This document shows, one piece after another, positions 1-7,119 of a stretch of DNA of 12,780 bases. The position numbers were made by a program, and so were the translations under genes. The notes beneath the pieces were generated by a model that saw nothing but the letters and a program-made list of their open reading frames with translations, was not told where the DNA came from and made no database searches. This DNA is from CAZGXM01 sp964529795 (GTDB taxonomy: Bacteria; Bacillota; JADQBR01): contig CAZGXM010000067.1 in NCBI GenBank assembly GCA_964529795.1, positions 1 to 12,780 on the forward strand. Reading direction: 5' to 3'. Positions within the stretch are counted from its first letter, which is position 1; every line of letters begins with the position of its first letter.

Positions 1-9
1 GGTTTACCC

Positions 10-255
10 ATGAGTTTGGAAAGGCGTTTTCAGGATGAATTCAAGTGCGGCAAATGTGGTAACGTTGGTGCGCATACCAAGCGTTTGGCTATGTCCGGCA
101 CGGGTTTGTCCAGAATGTTTGATATTCAAATGAATAAATACTTGTTTGTTTCCTGTAAAAACTGTGGATTTACCGAAGTATATAACCTGCATATCCTGGA
201 AGGCAAAGGCAGCTTTGATGCCATGGATATATTCGATATTTTATTTGGCGGTTAA
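10..255 (+). CDS. Small zinc-ribbon protein (DUF2082/COG3478-like)
   Basis: An 81-residue protein with two CxxC knuckles, C13-x2-C16 (CGKC) and C49-x2-C52 (CKNC), placed as expected for a single zinc ribbon that binds one structural zinc. The spacing, the FVSCKNCGFTEVY-like second knuckle and the length match the family annotated as predicted nucleic-acid-binding zinc-ribbon proteins (DUF2082, YpzJ-like). Nucleic-acid binding is a family-level prediction, not seen here. There is no signal peptide or membrane segment, so it should be cytoplasmic. The ATG is only nine bases into the window, so its SD cannot be judged and the frame stays open to the left edge; a longer N-terminus is possible but the family usually begins shortly before the first CxxC. 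No partner can be inferred from the context. Confidence 0.75.
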   Translation: MSLERRFQDEFKCGKCGNVGAHTKRLAMSGTGLSRMFDIQMNKYLFVSCKNCGFTEVYNLHILEGKGSFDAMDIFDILFGG

Positions 256-268
256 TTACCGGCAGTTT

Positions 269-298
269 AGCAGTCCACGGTGACGGACATATTTTTTT
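269..298 (+). terminator. Possible weak terminator after the zinc-ribbon gene
   Basis: A short stem GTCC/GGAC with an 8-base loop (about 272-287) is followed after a few bases by a run of seven T (292-298). The stem is only 4 bp, so this is a weak candidate for a rho-independent terminator between the zinc-ribbon gene and the sigma-factor gene. Confidence 0.25.
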
Positions 299-325
299 GT
301 CATAGAATTTAGGGAACAAAATAAA
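297..325 (+). promoter_or_regulatory. Candidate sigma-A-type promoter for the ECF sigma operon
   Basis: TTGTCA (297-302, 5 of 6 to consensus) is followed after 17 bases by AATAAA (320-325, 4 of 6 to TATAAT). It lies about 50 bases before the GTG start of the sigma-factor gene. The -10 is poor. I did not find a convincing ECF-type promoter (AAC-rich -35 with a CGT-type -10) that would show autoregulation. Confidence 0.3.
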
Positions 326-377
326 GTTGTTTCACACCCAAATAGGGATGAGGGCTGTCATGAAAGGGGGCTTTACG

Positions 378-980
378 GTGAGTTTGGCTGATGACCAATT
401 CTTGGAGAAAAGCAGAGCCGGTGATGTGGAGGCTTTTGAAATGTTAATTACCCGGTACGAAAAGAAGATATATACCATTGCTTACAGGTTTATGGGCAAT
501 CATGAGGACGCCAGTGATTTGGCCCAGGAAGCCATGTTGAAGGCTTTTCGCTCCATCAGCAAGTTCAGAGGCGAAGCTTCCTTCAAGACCTGGCTTTATC
601 ATATTACTGCCAACGTTTGCCGGGATGAACTGCGCAAGCGCAGCAAACGCCGGGAAGTGTCGTTGGACCAACCCCTGGTGTTTGCAGAGGGCGAAATTCC
701 CAAGCAAACGGCGGACTGGTCGGCAGTACCGGAAAAGATTTACGAAGACAAGGAACTGCAGGAGTACCTGGGCGGTTTGATAAGGGCTCTGACACCGGAG
801 TACCGGATGGTGGTGGTGATGCGGGAAATCCAGGGTCTCAGCTACGAGGAAATCGCTATGAAACTCGACTGCTCGCTGGGAACGGTAAAATCACGACTGA
901 GCAGGGCACGTAAGGCCTTGAAAGATAAAATACTGACCGACCGGGAACAAATGGCTAAACACCAACGTCTAACTAAGTGA
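378..980 (+). CDS. ECF-type RNA polymerase sigma factor (SigW/RpoE-like)
   Basis: A 200-residue protein with the two-domain layout of ECF sigma factors. Sigma region 2 (about residues 20-90) binds core polymerase and the -10 element; it contains RYEKKIYTIAYRFMGN, the DLAQEAMLKAF segment and FKTWLYHITANVCRDELRK. Region 4 (about 130-180) holds the -35 helix-turn-helix, LSYEEIAMKLDCSLGTVKSRLSRARKAL. The length is typical (about 180-200 residues). I choose GTG 378 because AAGGGGG at 364-370 sits 7 bases before it; the frame is open further up (TTG 327, ATG 348, ATG 360), but those starts have poorer SDs and would add a non-homologous leader. The next gene encodes a zinc-binding membrane anti-sigma factor, so this factor is probably held inactive at the membrane and released by an envelope signal. 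The regulon is unknown; SigW is the closest familiar relative in style but orthology is not claimed. Confidence 0.93.
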   Translation: MSLADDQFLEKSRAGDVEAFEMLITRYEKKIYTIAYRFMGNHEDASDLAQEAMLKAFRSISKFRGEASFKTWLYHITANVCRDELRKRSKRREVSLDQPLVFAEGEIPKQTADWSAVPEKIYEDKELQEYLGGLIRALTPEYRMVVVMREIQGLSYEEIAMKLDCSLGTVKSRLSRARKALKDKILTDREQMAKHQRLTK

Positions 981-994
981 AAGGAGGGAGGACA

Positions 995-2251
995 ATGACA
1001 TGCGAAAATTATCAGGAAATGCTTTCGGCATATTTGGACCAGGCATTAACTGAAGGCGAAACAGAGCATTTGGAAGAGCACCTGAAGGAATGCGGTCACT
1101 GCCGCCGGGAACTGGCAGGTTTGCGAGAAACCGTTACCATGCTGCGTTCCATGGCCGAAGTGGAACCGCCGGTGGAGTTCCGGCAGCAGTTGCGCCAGCG
1201 ACTGCAGGCAGAAAAGAATGATATGGGAAGTCAGCGTCCCTCCTTTGTGAGCAGGGTGGTGCGCTCACCCTGGCTGCCTCTGTCCGCGGTAGCGGCCCTG
1301 TTGTTGGTGTTTATCGGAGTTGTCGGCATCATGAATTTATGGCTGCAGCCACTGGGCAGCAAGGCGGATATTGCCGACGAATCTCAGTATGACAGGGCGT
1401 CCAAGATGCAAATAGCCGAGGAAAAAGCAAACTATAGTAAGGCGAGAGTTACGGAAGGCGGAGAGGTTCGAAGCCAGGATATGAAAATTGCCGACCGCCT
1501 GGAAGCTGCCGGGATTCAAAAAGAGAAAGCACTGCCGCCAGAGACGGAACAAGCACAGATTGAGCGCAAGGTAATCCGGCGGGCAAGCTTTATGGTGGAA
1601 GTGAAGGATGTACCGGCAGCGGAAAAGCAACTGCGTCAAATGGTGGAAAAATTTGGCGGTTACATCCAGTCGGCAAATATCAGGAAGGAGAAAGAGGATC
1701 ATTATTATGCCAGTTTGACGTTGCGGGTCCCCCGGGATAAATTCAATGCCGTTGTGGATGAAATTCACACGCTGGGTGAAATAAAGGATTCTTCCATGGG
1801 CGGTCAGGACGTGACCCGGGAATATTATGATACACAAGCGCGGCTGAAGGTGATGAAGGGAGAGGAAGAGAGCCTCTTAAAAATCCTTGATAAAGCGGAA
1901 AAGATAGAGGATATCATGCAGGTACGGCGTGAGTTGAGCCGGGTGCGCCAGGAAATCGAGGTACAGGAAGGACAGTTGAAATACCTGACTCACATGACTG
2001 ACCTGGCTACCATTGATGTTTCCCTGAGACAGGAGGAAGTCCCTAAAACCCAGATCAGCACTACGGGAATGGGTGGGGTATGGTCCCGTACCGTCCAGGC
2101 GTTTATCCTTTCCACCAACCGCTTGATCAAGGGGTTGGGTGAAGCGCTGGTCGGTTTTGGCGCGCTGCTGCCTATTTTGCTGCTGCTGGCGGCGGTGATA
2201 TTGGTGATTGTTGCGCTGGTCAGATTTAAGAGTAAGAACAGTGCAGAGTAA
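995..2251 (+). CDS. Membrane anti-sigma factor: zinc-finger head fused to DUF4349
   Basis: A 418-residue protein. Residues 1-60 form a cytoplasmic ZAS/zf-HC2 anti-sigma head with C3 and the hallmark H29-x3-C33-x2-C36. Residues about 93-117 are one membrane span (LSAVAALLLVFIGVVGIM). A charged linker follows, then a DUF4349 domain from about 191 (RKVIRRASFMVEVKDV) with a predicted coiled coil near 275-330, and a second strong span at about 390-412 before a basic tail. ATG 995 is chosen because AAGGAGGGAGG (981-991) directly precedes it; a GTG at 977 overlapping the sigma stop lacks an SD. The SD starts at the base after the sigma stop, so the two are probably translationally coupled. Known: ZAS heads bind cognate ECF factors. 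Inferred: the DUF4349 part lies outside the membrane and senses the signal. RsiW-type proteins normally have one span and are cut by proteases; two spans here imply another topology. Confidence 0.9.
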   Translation: MTCENYQEMLSAYLDQALTEGETEHLEEHLKECGHCRRELAGLRETVTMLRSMAEVEPPVEFRQQLRQRLQAEKNDMGSQRPSFVSRVVRSPWLPLSAVAALLLVFIGVVGIMNLWLQPLGSKADIADESQYDRASKMQIAEEKANYSKARVTEGGEVRSQDMKIADRLEAAGIQKEKALPPETEQAQIERKVIRRASFMVEVKDVPAAEKQLRQMVEKFGGYIQSANIRKEKEDHYYASLTLRVPRDKFNAVVDEIHTLGEIKDSSMGGQDVTREYYDTQARLKVMKGEEESLLKILDKAEKIEDIMQVRRELSRVRQEIEVQEGQLKYLTHMTDLATIDVSLRQEEVPKTQISTTGMGGVWSRTVQAFILSTNRLIKGLGEALVGFGALLPILLLLAAVILVIVALVRFKSKNSAE

Positions 2252-2267
2252 TAAAAGAGTAATAAAA
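2246..2267 (+). repeat. Perfect 11-bp tandem duplication
   Basis: GAGTAATAAAA occurs twice back to back (2246-2256 and 2257-2267). The first copy contains the TAA stop of the anti-sigma gene, and the second abuts the base of the terminator stem. It may be a slippage duplication or part of the A-rich flank of the terminator. Confidence 0.8.
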
Positions 2268-2307
2268 CGGTGTGCAGGATATGAGAGCCTGCACACCGAA
2301 TTTTTAT
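2268..2307 (+). terminator. Strong rho-independent terminator after the anti-sigma gene
   Basis: A perfect 11-bp stem, CGGTGTGCAGG (2268-2278) with CCTGCACACCG (2288-2298), a 9-base loop, then AATTTTTAT (2299-2307). It ends the sigma/anti-sigma transcript. The A-rich left flank means it could also work on the opposite strand. Its T run lies only 13 bases before the first possible start of the next gene. Confidence 0.93.
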
Positions 2308-2320
2308 GTAAGGAACAGTT

Positions 2321-3490
2321 GTGGAGAGGATGCCGAAAATGTTTCTTAGATCCCTTTTAAAATATTTAGTTCCGGGTGTTGGTTTGGCACTGTTTGCTGC
2401 GGGATTAATGGTGCTGCCGCTGTACAGCGCCGGCTGGGTGGTAACGGCGCATGAGGCGGTACCTGCTTTTGAGCTGGAAAGCCAGAGCACAAGGGTTTCC
2501 CTGGCGGCAGTGGGGGACGTAATGCTGGCCCGCAAGGTGGGTCGGCTGATGGAGAAATACGGAAATGTCTATCCTGTCAAGGAAGTGGCGGAAAGGCTAT
2601 CCCGGGCTGATTTGACTTTTGGCAACCTGGAGTCTCCCATCGGTACCGGCGGCCGCCCCCTGCCGCAAAAGGGCATCTGGTTCCGGGCAAAACCGGATGC
2701 TGCAGAAACTTTGATTGAGGCGGGTTTTGACCTGGTCAGCGTGGCTAATAACCATGCGCTGGACTATGACAGGGAGGCTTTCCTGGAAACGCTTGATATT
2801 CTCAGTGAAAACAATATCCTCGCAGTGGGCGGTGGAGAAAGTATTCATGATGCACGAAAGCCGGTAATTGTGAAAAAAAACGGCCTAAAAATCGGCTTTC
2901 TGGCCTACAGCGAGATGGCGGATATTATCTGGAGCCGCAGTTACCCGAGAATGCTGATGGCCACGGAAAACCAGCCGGGCATTGCCCCGGCGGGGCCGGC
3001 ATATGTGGATGAGATGCTGGCGGATGTCAAGGACTTGGCGGAAAAAGTTGACGTGGTGGTACTGTCTCTGCATTGGGGCAATGAATACCAGTATCGCCCC
3101 GGAGATTCCCAGCGGGAGTTGGCCCACCGCCTGATTGATGCCGGTGCGGACCTGATTATCGGCCACCATCCCCATACCTTACAGGGATTGGAGCGATACA
3201 AGCATGGTTTAATCGCCTACAGCTTGGGGAACTTTATTTTCGACCAGAACTTTTCCCGGCAGACCACCGAGGGCTTGCTGCTGGAAGTGACGCTCTCGCC
3301 CCTGGGGGTGGAAAGCGCTGCAGTCAGCCCCGTTGTCATCCCCCAGTCCCAGCCCAAAGTGGCGGCGGGCGCGGCTGCCGACCGTATCAACCGGATCACC
3401 GCCGAACTTTCCCGGGAACTGGGGTTGGACTTTGGCTGGCAGCCGGGTACGCCGGCACTGGTATTGGAAGATACGGGGATGAAAATTTGA
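2321..3490 (+). CDS. CapA-family (PGA_cap) metallophosphatase-fold protein
   Basis: A 389-residue protein with an N-terminal membrane anchor or uncleaved signal (about residues 10-38) and a PGA_cap domain from about 58 to 345. Motifs in order: GDVMLAR with D66, GNLESP with N102 and E104, NNHALDYD (143-150), HWGNEY from H251, GHHPHTLQG from G281, and SLGNFIFDQ around N304. These are the metal-binding positions of the calcineurin-like fold shared by CapA proteins. In Bacillus, CapA/PgsA helps make and export poly-gamma-glutamate; here no capB/capC is adjacent, so that role is not supported and a general cell-surface phosphatase-like role is as likely. The start is uncertain: GTG 2321 has AAGGA 6 bases upstream, while ATG 2339 (18 bases later) has GGAGAGG 9 bases upstream. 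It may be co-transcribed with polA, since no terminator is seen after it. Confidence 0.88.
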   Translation: MERMPKMFLRSLLKYLVPGVGLALFAAGLMVLPLYSAGWVVTAHEAVPAFELESQSTRVSLAAVGDVMLARKVGRLMEKYGNVYPVKEVAERLSRADLTFGNLESPIGTGGRPLPQKGIWFRAKPDAAETLIEAGFDLVSVANNHALDYDREAFLETLDILSENNILAVGGGESIHDARKPVIVKKNGLKIGFLAYSEMADIIWSRSYPRMLMATENQPGIAPAGPAYVDEMLADVKDLAEKVDVVVLSLHWGNEYQYRPGDSQRELAHRLIDAGADLIIGHHPHTLQGLERYKHGLIAYSLGNFIFDQNFSRQTTEGLLLEVTLSPLGVESAAVSPVVIPQSQPKVAAGAAADRINRITAELSRELGLDFGWQPGTPALVLEDTGMKI

Positions 3491-3585
3491 GGATGGTTCG
3501 GGTCAGTTTGAGAGTAGCGGTATGATGTCAAGTAGTTAATTGGAAATTTTTTAAGAAAATCGCTGCGAATAAGGGGGATAACGTA

Positions 3586-6177
3586 ATGAAAAAATTCCTG
3601 GTTATAGACGGCAACAGTCTTATTCACCGGGCTTTTTACGCACTGCCGCTGCTGCAGAATAAGGACGGGCAGTATACCAATGCGGTTTACGGTTTTACCA
3701 AGATGTTTTTAAAGGTTTTGGACGAACAGCAGCCGGATTATGTTGCCGTTTGTTTTGATAAGGGTAAGGTTACCTTTCGCCACGACAGGTTTGAGGAATA
3801 CAAGCGAACCCGTAAGGCGACGCCGCCGGAGCTGAGGCCCCAGTTTGTACTGGTAAAACGGGTGCTGGAGGCGTTGGGGGTAAGTATGTATGAACTGGAA
3901 AACTACGAGGCGGATGACCTGATTGGCTCGCTTACCCTGGCTGCGGAAAAGCAGGGGTTTAGCACCCTGGTTGTTACCGGTGACCGGGATGTGCTGCAGT
4001 TGGTTTCACCGACAGTTCAAGTGTTCTTGACAAGAAAAGGGATCTCGGAAGTGGAGTGTTTTGACCTGGAGGCGGTGAGAGAGAAGTACGGGCTGGAGCC
4101 GCAGCAACTCATAGATGTCAAGGGATTGATGGGGGACCAGTCCGATAATATTCCCGGCGTGCCGGGAGTGGGGGAAAAGACCGCCCTGAAGCTTATCTCT
4201 AAATTTGGTTCGCTGGAAAAGGTGCTGGAAAACATTGACCGGGTATCCGGGAAAAAGCTGAAAGAACGTCTGGAAGAGCACAGGGAACAGGCGGCGCTCA
4301 GTAAGGAATTGGCCACAATTTACCGTGAGGTGCCTTTGGAACTGGATTTGGAAAGCTGTTGTGTGCAGAAGCCGGATTACTCCCGGGTGTTGAAACTGTT
4401 CAAGGAATTGGAGTTTACCAGCTTGGTGGGACAGGTCCTGGAGCGGATGGAAGATGCACCCGCCGGTAAAGCAATGGGTGAAATAACGGTGGCGGCAGAA
4501 AGCATTGATTTGGACGCCAAGCTGGCAGCATTTAACCGCACCCGGCCCCTGGCCCTGTACCTGCAGCCCGGCGGCAGCACATATTCCAGGGTGGTTATCG
4601 AAGGCATAGGTTTGTCCGACGGTGAAACCATGCTGGCGGTTTCCCCGGGTGATGATAACCTGAAAACCTTGCGTGGTTTTCTTGCCGGGTGTGCGGTAAT
4701 TATTACCCATGATGCCAAATTGACTTACCGTGCCCTGGGATTGGATGGACTGGTGATGGAGGATGATACACTGCTGGCAGGGTATTTACTTAATCCCTCG
4801 TTGAGCAGCCATGAACTGCCCCAGCTGGCGGTGGAGCACTTGGATTTGGCACTGACAACGGGTGACGAGGCTGCCGGTTGGGCTTGCCGGGCGGAGGCGG
4901 TTTTCCGTTTGGCACCGGTGTTAAGAGAAAAATTAAAGCAGGGCGGCATGGAAAAGCTTTACCGGGAGGTGGAGCTGCCGCTGGAAAAAGTCCTTGCCAG
5001 GATGGAAGCAGCGGGCATAAAAGTTGACCGGGAGCAGCTTGAACAGATGGGAGAAATGCTGGAAGAAGGCATAGCCCGGTTAACCGGGGAGATATACAGG
5101 CTGGCAGGTAGGAAATTTAACATTAATTCCCCCAAACAGTTGAGAGCGGTTTTATTTCAAGATTTGGGTCTGCCGCCGCTGAAAAAAACCAAAACCGGTT
5201 ACTCTACCAGCGCCCAGGTACTGGAAGAACTGGCGCCGAAACACGAGATTGTGGCGAAAATCCTGGAATACAGGACGCTGGTAAAGCTGAAGTCCACTTA
5301 TATTGAGGGGCTGAAACCACTGATAGACCCGGAGACCGGGAAAATTCATACCACCTTTAACCAGACCATCACGTCCACGGGAAGGTTGAGCAGTACCGAA
5401 CCCAATTTGCAGAATATCCCGGTGCGGCTGGAGTTGGGGCGGAAAATCCGCCGGGCATTTATCCCGTCAGTTCCTGGCAGAGTACTGCTGGCGGCTGATT
5501 ACTCCCAAATCGAACTGCGAGTGCTGGCCCACATTTCCGGAGATAATACGTTAAAACAGGCATTCTATAACGGTGAGGATATCCACACCCGTACTGCCGC
5601 CGAGGTTTTTGGCGTGCCCATAGAGCAGGTAACCAGGGAGATGCGGCGTAGTGCCAAGGCGGTTAATTTCGGTATTGTCTATGGTATCAGTGATTTCGGT
5701 TTGGCCCGGGATTTGGGGATCAGCCGTAAACGGGCCCAAAATTATATTGACCGCTATTTTGAACGCTATCATGGGGTTAAGGAATGGATTGACCGGGTGA
5801 TTTTCCGGGCCAGAGAGGACGGCTACGTAACCACCCTGCTAAACCGCCGGCGTTACCTGCCGGATTTACTGAGTTCCAACTGGAATGTGCGTAAATTCGG
5901 TGAACGTACGGCAATGAACACGCCAATCCAGGGCAGCGCCGCGGATATCATCAAGCTGGCCATGCTGGCGGTGGATGAATATCTGACAGGTGTTTCCGGA
6001 GTGGAAATGCTACTGCAGGTGCACGACGAGTTAATCCTGGAAGTGGAAAATGAACTGCTGGAAAGTGTGGCAGCGGAAGTCAAGCAGCGGATGGAACAGG
6101 CTTACCAACTGGATGTACCGCTGGTTGTGGACATGAAGAGCGGGCCGGACTGGTACCGGTTGGAGCCGTTGGCATAG
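3586..6177 (+). CDS. polA: DNA polymerase I
   Basis: An 863-residue family A polymerase, full length, with AAGGGGG 8 bases before ATG 3586. The N-terminal 5'-3' exonuclease (about 1-260) shows D8 in VIDGNSLIHRAFYAL, EADD (108-111), GDRD (132-135), DQSDN (184-188) and a helix-hairpin-helix IPGVPGVGEKTALKLI. The middle domain (about 300-440) has the 3'-5' exonuclease fold but lacks the metal-binding acidic residues, so proofreading is predicted absent. The polymerase domain carries motif A DYSQIELR (D638), motif B RRSAKAVNFGIVYG (R687, K691, F695, Y699) and motif C VHDE (H813-D814-E815). It fills gaps, removes RNA primers of Okazaki fragments and completes excision repair. It leads the block polA-mutM-ytaF-coaE; pairing with mutM fits base-excision repair, where MutM makes the gap and PolA fills it. 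Confidence 0.98.
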   Translation: MKKFLVIDGNSLIHRAFYALPLLQNKDGQYTNAVYGFTKMFLKVLDEQQPDYVAVCFDKGKVTFRHDRFEEYKRTRKATPPELRPQFVLVKRVLEALGVSMYELENYEADDLIGSLTLAAEKQGFSTLVVTGDRDVLQLVSPTVQVFLTRKGISEVECFDLEAVREKYGLEPQQLIDVKGLMGDQSDNIPGVPGVGEKTALKLISKFGSLEKVLENIDRVSGKKLKERLEEHREQAALSKELATIYREVPLELDLESCCVQKPDYSRVLKLFKELEFTSLVGQVLERMEDAPAGKAMGEITVAAESIDLDAKLAAFNRTRPLALYLQPGGSTYSRVVIEGIGLSDGETMLAVSPGDDNLKTLRGFLAGCAVIITHDAKLTYRALGLDGLVMEDDTLLAGYLLNPSLSSHELPQLAVEHLDLALTTGDEAAGWACRAEAVFRLAPVLREKLKQGGMEKLYREVELPLEKVLARMEAAGIKVDREQLEQMGEMLEEGIARLTGEIYRLAGRKFNINSPKQLRAVLFQDLGLPPLKKTKTGYSTSAQVLEELAPKHEIVAKILEYRTLVKLKSTYIEGLKPLIDPETGKIHTTFNQTITSTGRLSSTEPNLQNIPVRLELGRKIRRAFIPSVPGRVLLAADYSQIELRVLAHISGDNTLKQAFYNGEDIHTRTAAEVFGVPIEQVTREMRRSAKAVNFGIVYGISDFGLARDLGISRKRAQNYIDRYFERYHGVKEWIDRVIFRAREDGYVTTLLNRRRYLPDLLSSNWNVRKFGERTAMNTPIQGSAADIIKLAMLAVDEYLTGVSGVEMLLQVHDELILEVENELLESVAAEVKQRMEQAYQLDVPLVVDMKSGPDWYRLEPLA

Positions 6178-6196
6178 GAAGAATGCTTATCAAATG

Positions 6197-6214
6197 CTTC
6201 AAGTCTGTTTGAAG
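6197..6214 (+). promoter_or_regulatory. Small hairpin touching the mutM SD
   Basis: CTTCAA (6197-6202) pairs with TTGAAG (6209-6214) across a 6-base loop. The right arm overlaps the first half of the SD GAAGGAAG that lies before the mutM start at 6226. At 6 bp with four A-U pairs it is weak and may be chance. Confidence 0.3.
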
Positions 6215-6225
6215 GAAGTGACAAC

Positions 6226-7047
6226 ATGCCGGAACTGCCGGAAGTGGAGACGGTGAGGCGGACGCTGGAGCCGCACTTACTGGGCCGCCGGGTAAGAGAA
6301 ATTTATATTTATTTGGAGAGAATTGTCAAAAAGCCGGAGGTTGCGGAGTTTCGCCGCCTGCTGGTTAATCGTACCATAGAGACGGTGGACCGCCGGGGCA
6401 AATATCTTTTGCTGCGGCTGGAGGGAAACTATACCTGGGTCATTCACCTGCGCATGACCGGCCAACTCATTCATACCGGTGAGAGGTTGGAAGACCGCCA
6501 CCTGCGCCTGGCTTTTTTACTGGATGACGGTACCTGGCTGAACTTCATCGATATGCGCACTTTTGGCAGCATGTATTTACTGCCGGGTGACCGCTTGGAT
6601 GAAATCCGGGGTTTGAAAACCATGGGGCCCGAGCCTTTAAGCAGTGACTTTTTCCCGGCGGACTTTCATGCCCGCTTGTCCGGCAGCAGCCGGCCTGTTA
6701 AAACCGTGCTGCTGGACCAAACGGTGGTTGCGGGCCTGGGAAACATTTATGCGGATGAGGCCCTGTTTTTGGCCGGAATTCACCCCGCCCGCAGGGCCTC
6801 TTTCTTATCGGAAAATGAGGCGGAAAGACTGTACCGGGCGGTTATTGACGTTTTACGCCAGGGCATAAAAAACAGGGGGACCACCTTTCGGGACTATGTG
6901 GACGGTGCCGGCAAGAGCGGCAGCAACCAGTTCAGTCTCAGTGTCTATAATCGCAGCGGCCAAGCCTGCCTGCGCTGTGGCGGGGAAATAGAAAAAATAC
7001 GTCTGGGCGGCAGGGGTACCTCTTTTTGCCCGCGCTGCCAGAAGTAA
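6226..7047 (+). CDS. mutM: Formamidopyrimidine-DNA glycosylase (Fpg/MutM)
   Basis: A 273-residue protein of normal length. It begins MPELPEVETV, the Fpg signature in which P2 becomes the catalytic N-terminal proline after Met removal and E3 assists. K59 (DRRGKY) matches the conserved beta-hairpin lysine. VIHLRMTGQL and LDQTVVAGLGNIYADEALF are the usual central motifs, the latter within the helix-two-turn-helix. A C-terminal zinc finger, C-x2-C-x16-C-x2-C (CLRC and CPRC), contains the DNA-contacting GGRGTSFC. It excises oxidised purines such as 8-oxoguanine and cuts at the resulting AP site by beta,delta-elimination. Fpg rather than Nei is supported by the LDQ and zinc-finger sequences. GAAGGAAG lies about 8 bases before ATG 6226. 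It lies 48 bases behind polA, in the order known from Bacillus. Confidence 0.97.
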   Translation: MPELPEVETVRRTLEPHLLGRRVREIYIYLERIVKKPEVAEFRRLLVNRTIETVDRRGKYLLLRLEGNYTWVIHLRMTGQLIHTGERLEDRHLRLAFLLDDGTWLNFIDMRTFGSMYLLPGDRLDEIRGLKTMGPEPLSSDFFPADFHARLSGSSRPVKTVLLDQTVVAGLGNIYADEALFLAGIHPARRASFLSENEAERLYRAVIDVLRQGIKNRGTTFRDYVDGAGKSGSNQFSLSVYNRSGQACLRCGGEIEKIRLGGRGTSFCPRCQK

Positions 7048-7055
7048 GACAGGCA

Positions 7056-7119
7056 CGCTTGTTATTGCCCCACATATATTGGTTATTAGCTGAATTTATG
7101 AAGGGGGCAATGACAGGTG
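7056..7119 (+). promoter_or_regulatory. Long RNA pairing that buries the ytaF SD and start codon
   Basis: Bases 7056-7071 (CGCTTGTTATTGCCCC) pair along their full 16-base length with 7104-7119 (GGGGCAATGACAGGTG). Thirteen are Watson-Crick pairs and three are G-U wobbles; the innermost eight (ATTGCCCC/GGGGCAAT) are perfect. The 32-base loop is AT-rich. The right arm contains most of the SD (AAGGGGG, 7101-7107) and the GTG start of ytaF (7117-7119), while the left arm starts 9 bases after the mutM stop. No T run follows, so it is not a terminator. I infer translational coupling or control of ytaF: a ribosome finishing mutM would overlap the left arm and open the pairing. Confidence 0.6.

Noticed and set aside
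312..334. GGGAAC as a possible ECF-type -35 for autoregulation of the sigma gene
   Set aside because: No CGT-type -10 lies 15-17 bases downstream.
327..377. N-terminal extension of the sigma factor from TTG 327
   Set aside because: The extension has no sigma homology and poor SDs, while GTG 378 has an excellent SD at the right spacing.
2873..2880. Run of eight A in the capA-like gene as a possible slippage or frameshift site
   Set aside because: The frame continues with conserved motifs on both sides, and lysine-rich AAA codons explain the run. No downstream stimulatory structure was seen.
4006..4710. Long open frame on the minus strand inside polA (234 residues), with similar ones inside ytaF/coaE and the anti-sigma gene
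   Set aside because: These are antisense shadows of well-recognised genes, with no SD and no familiar domain.
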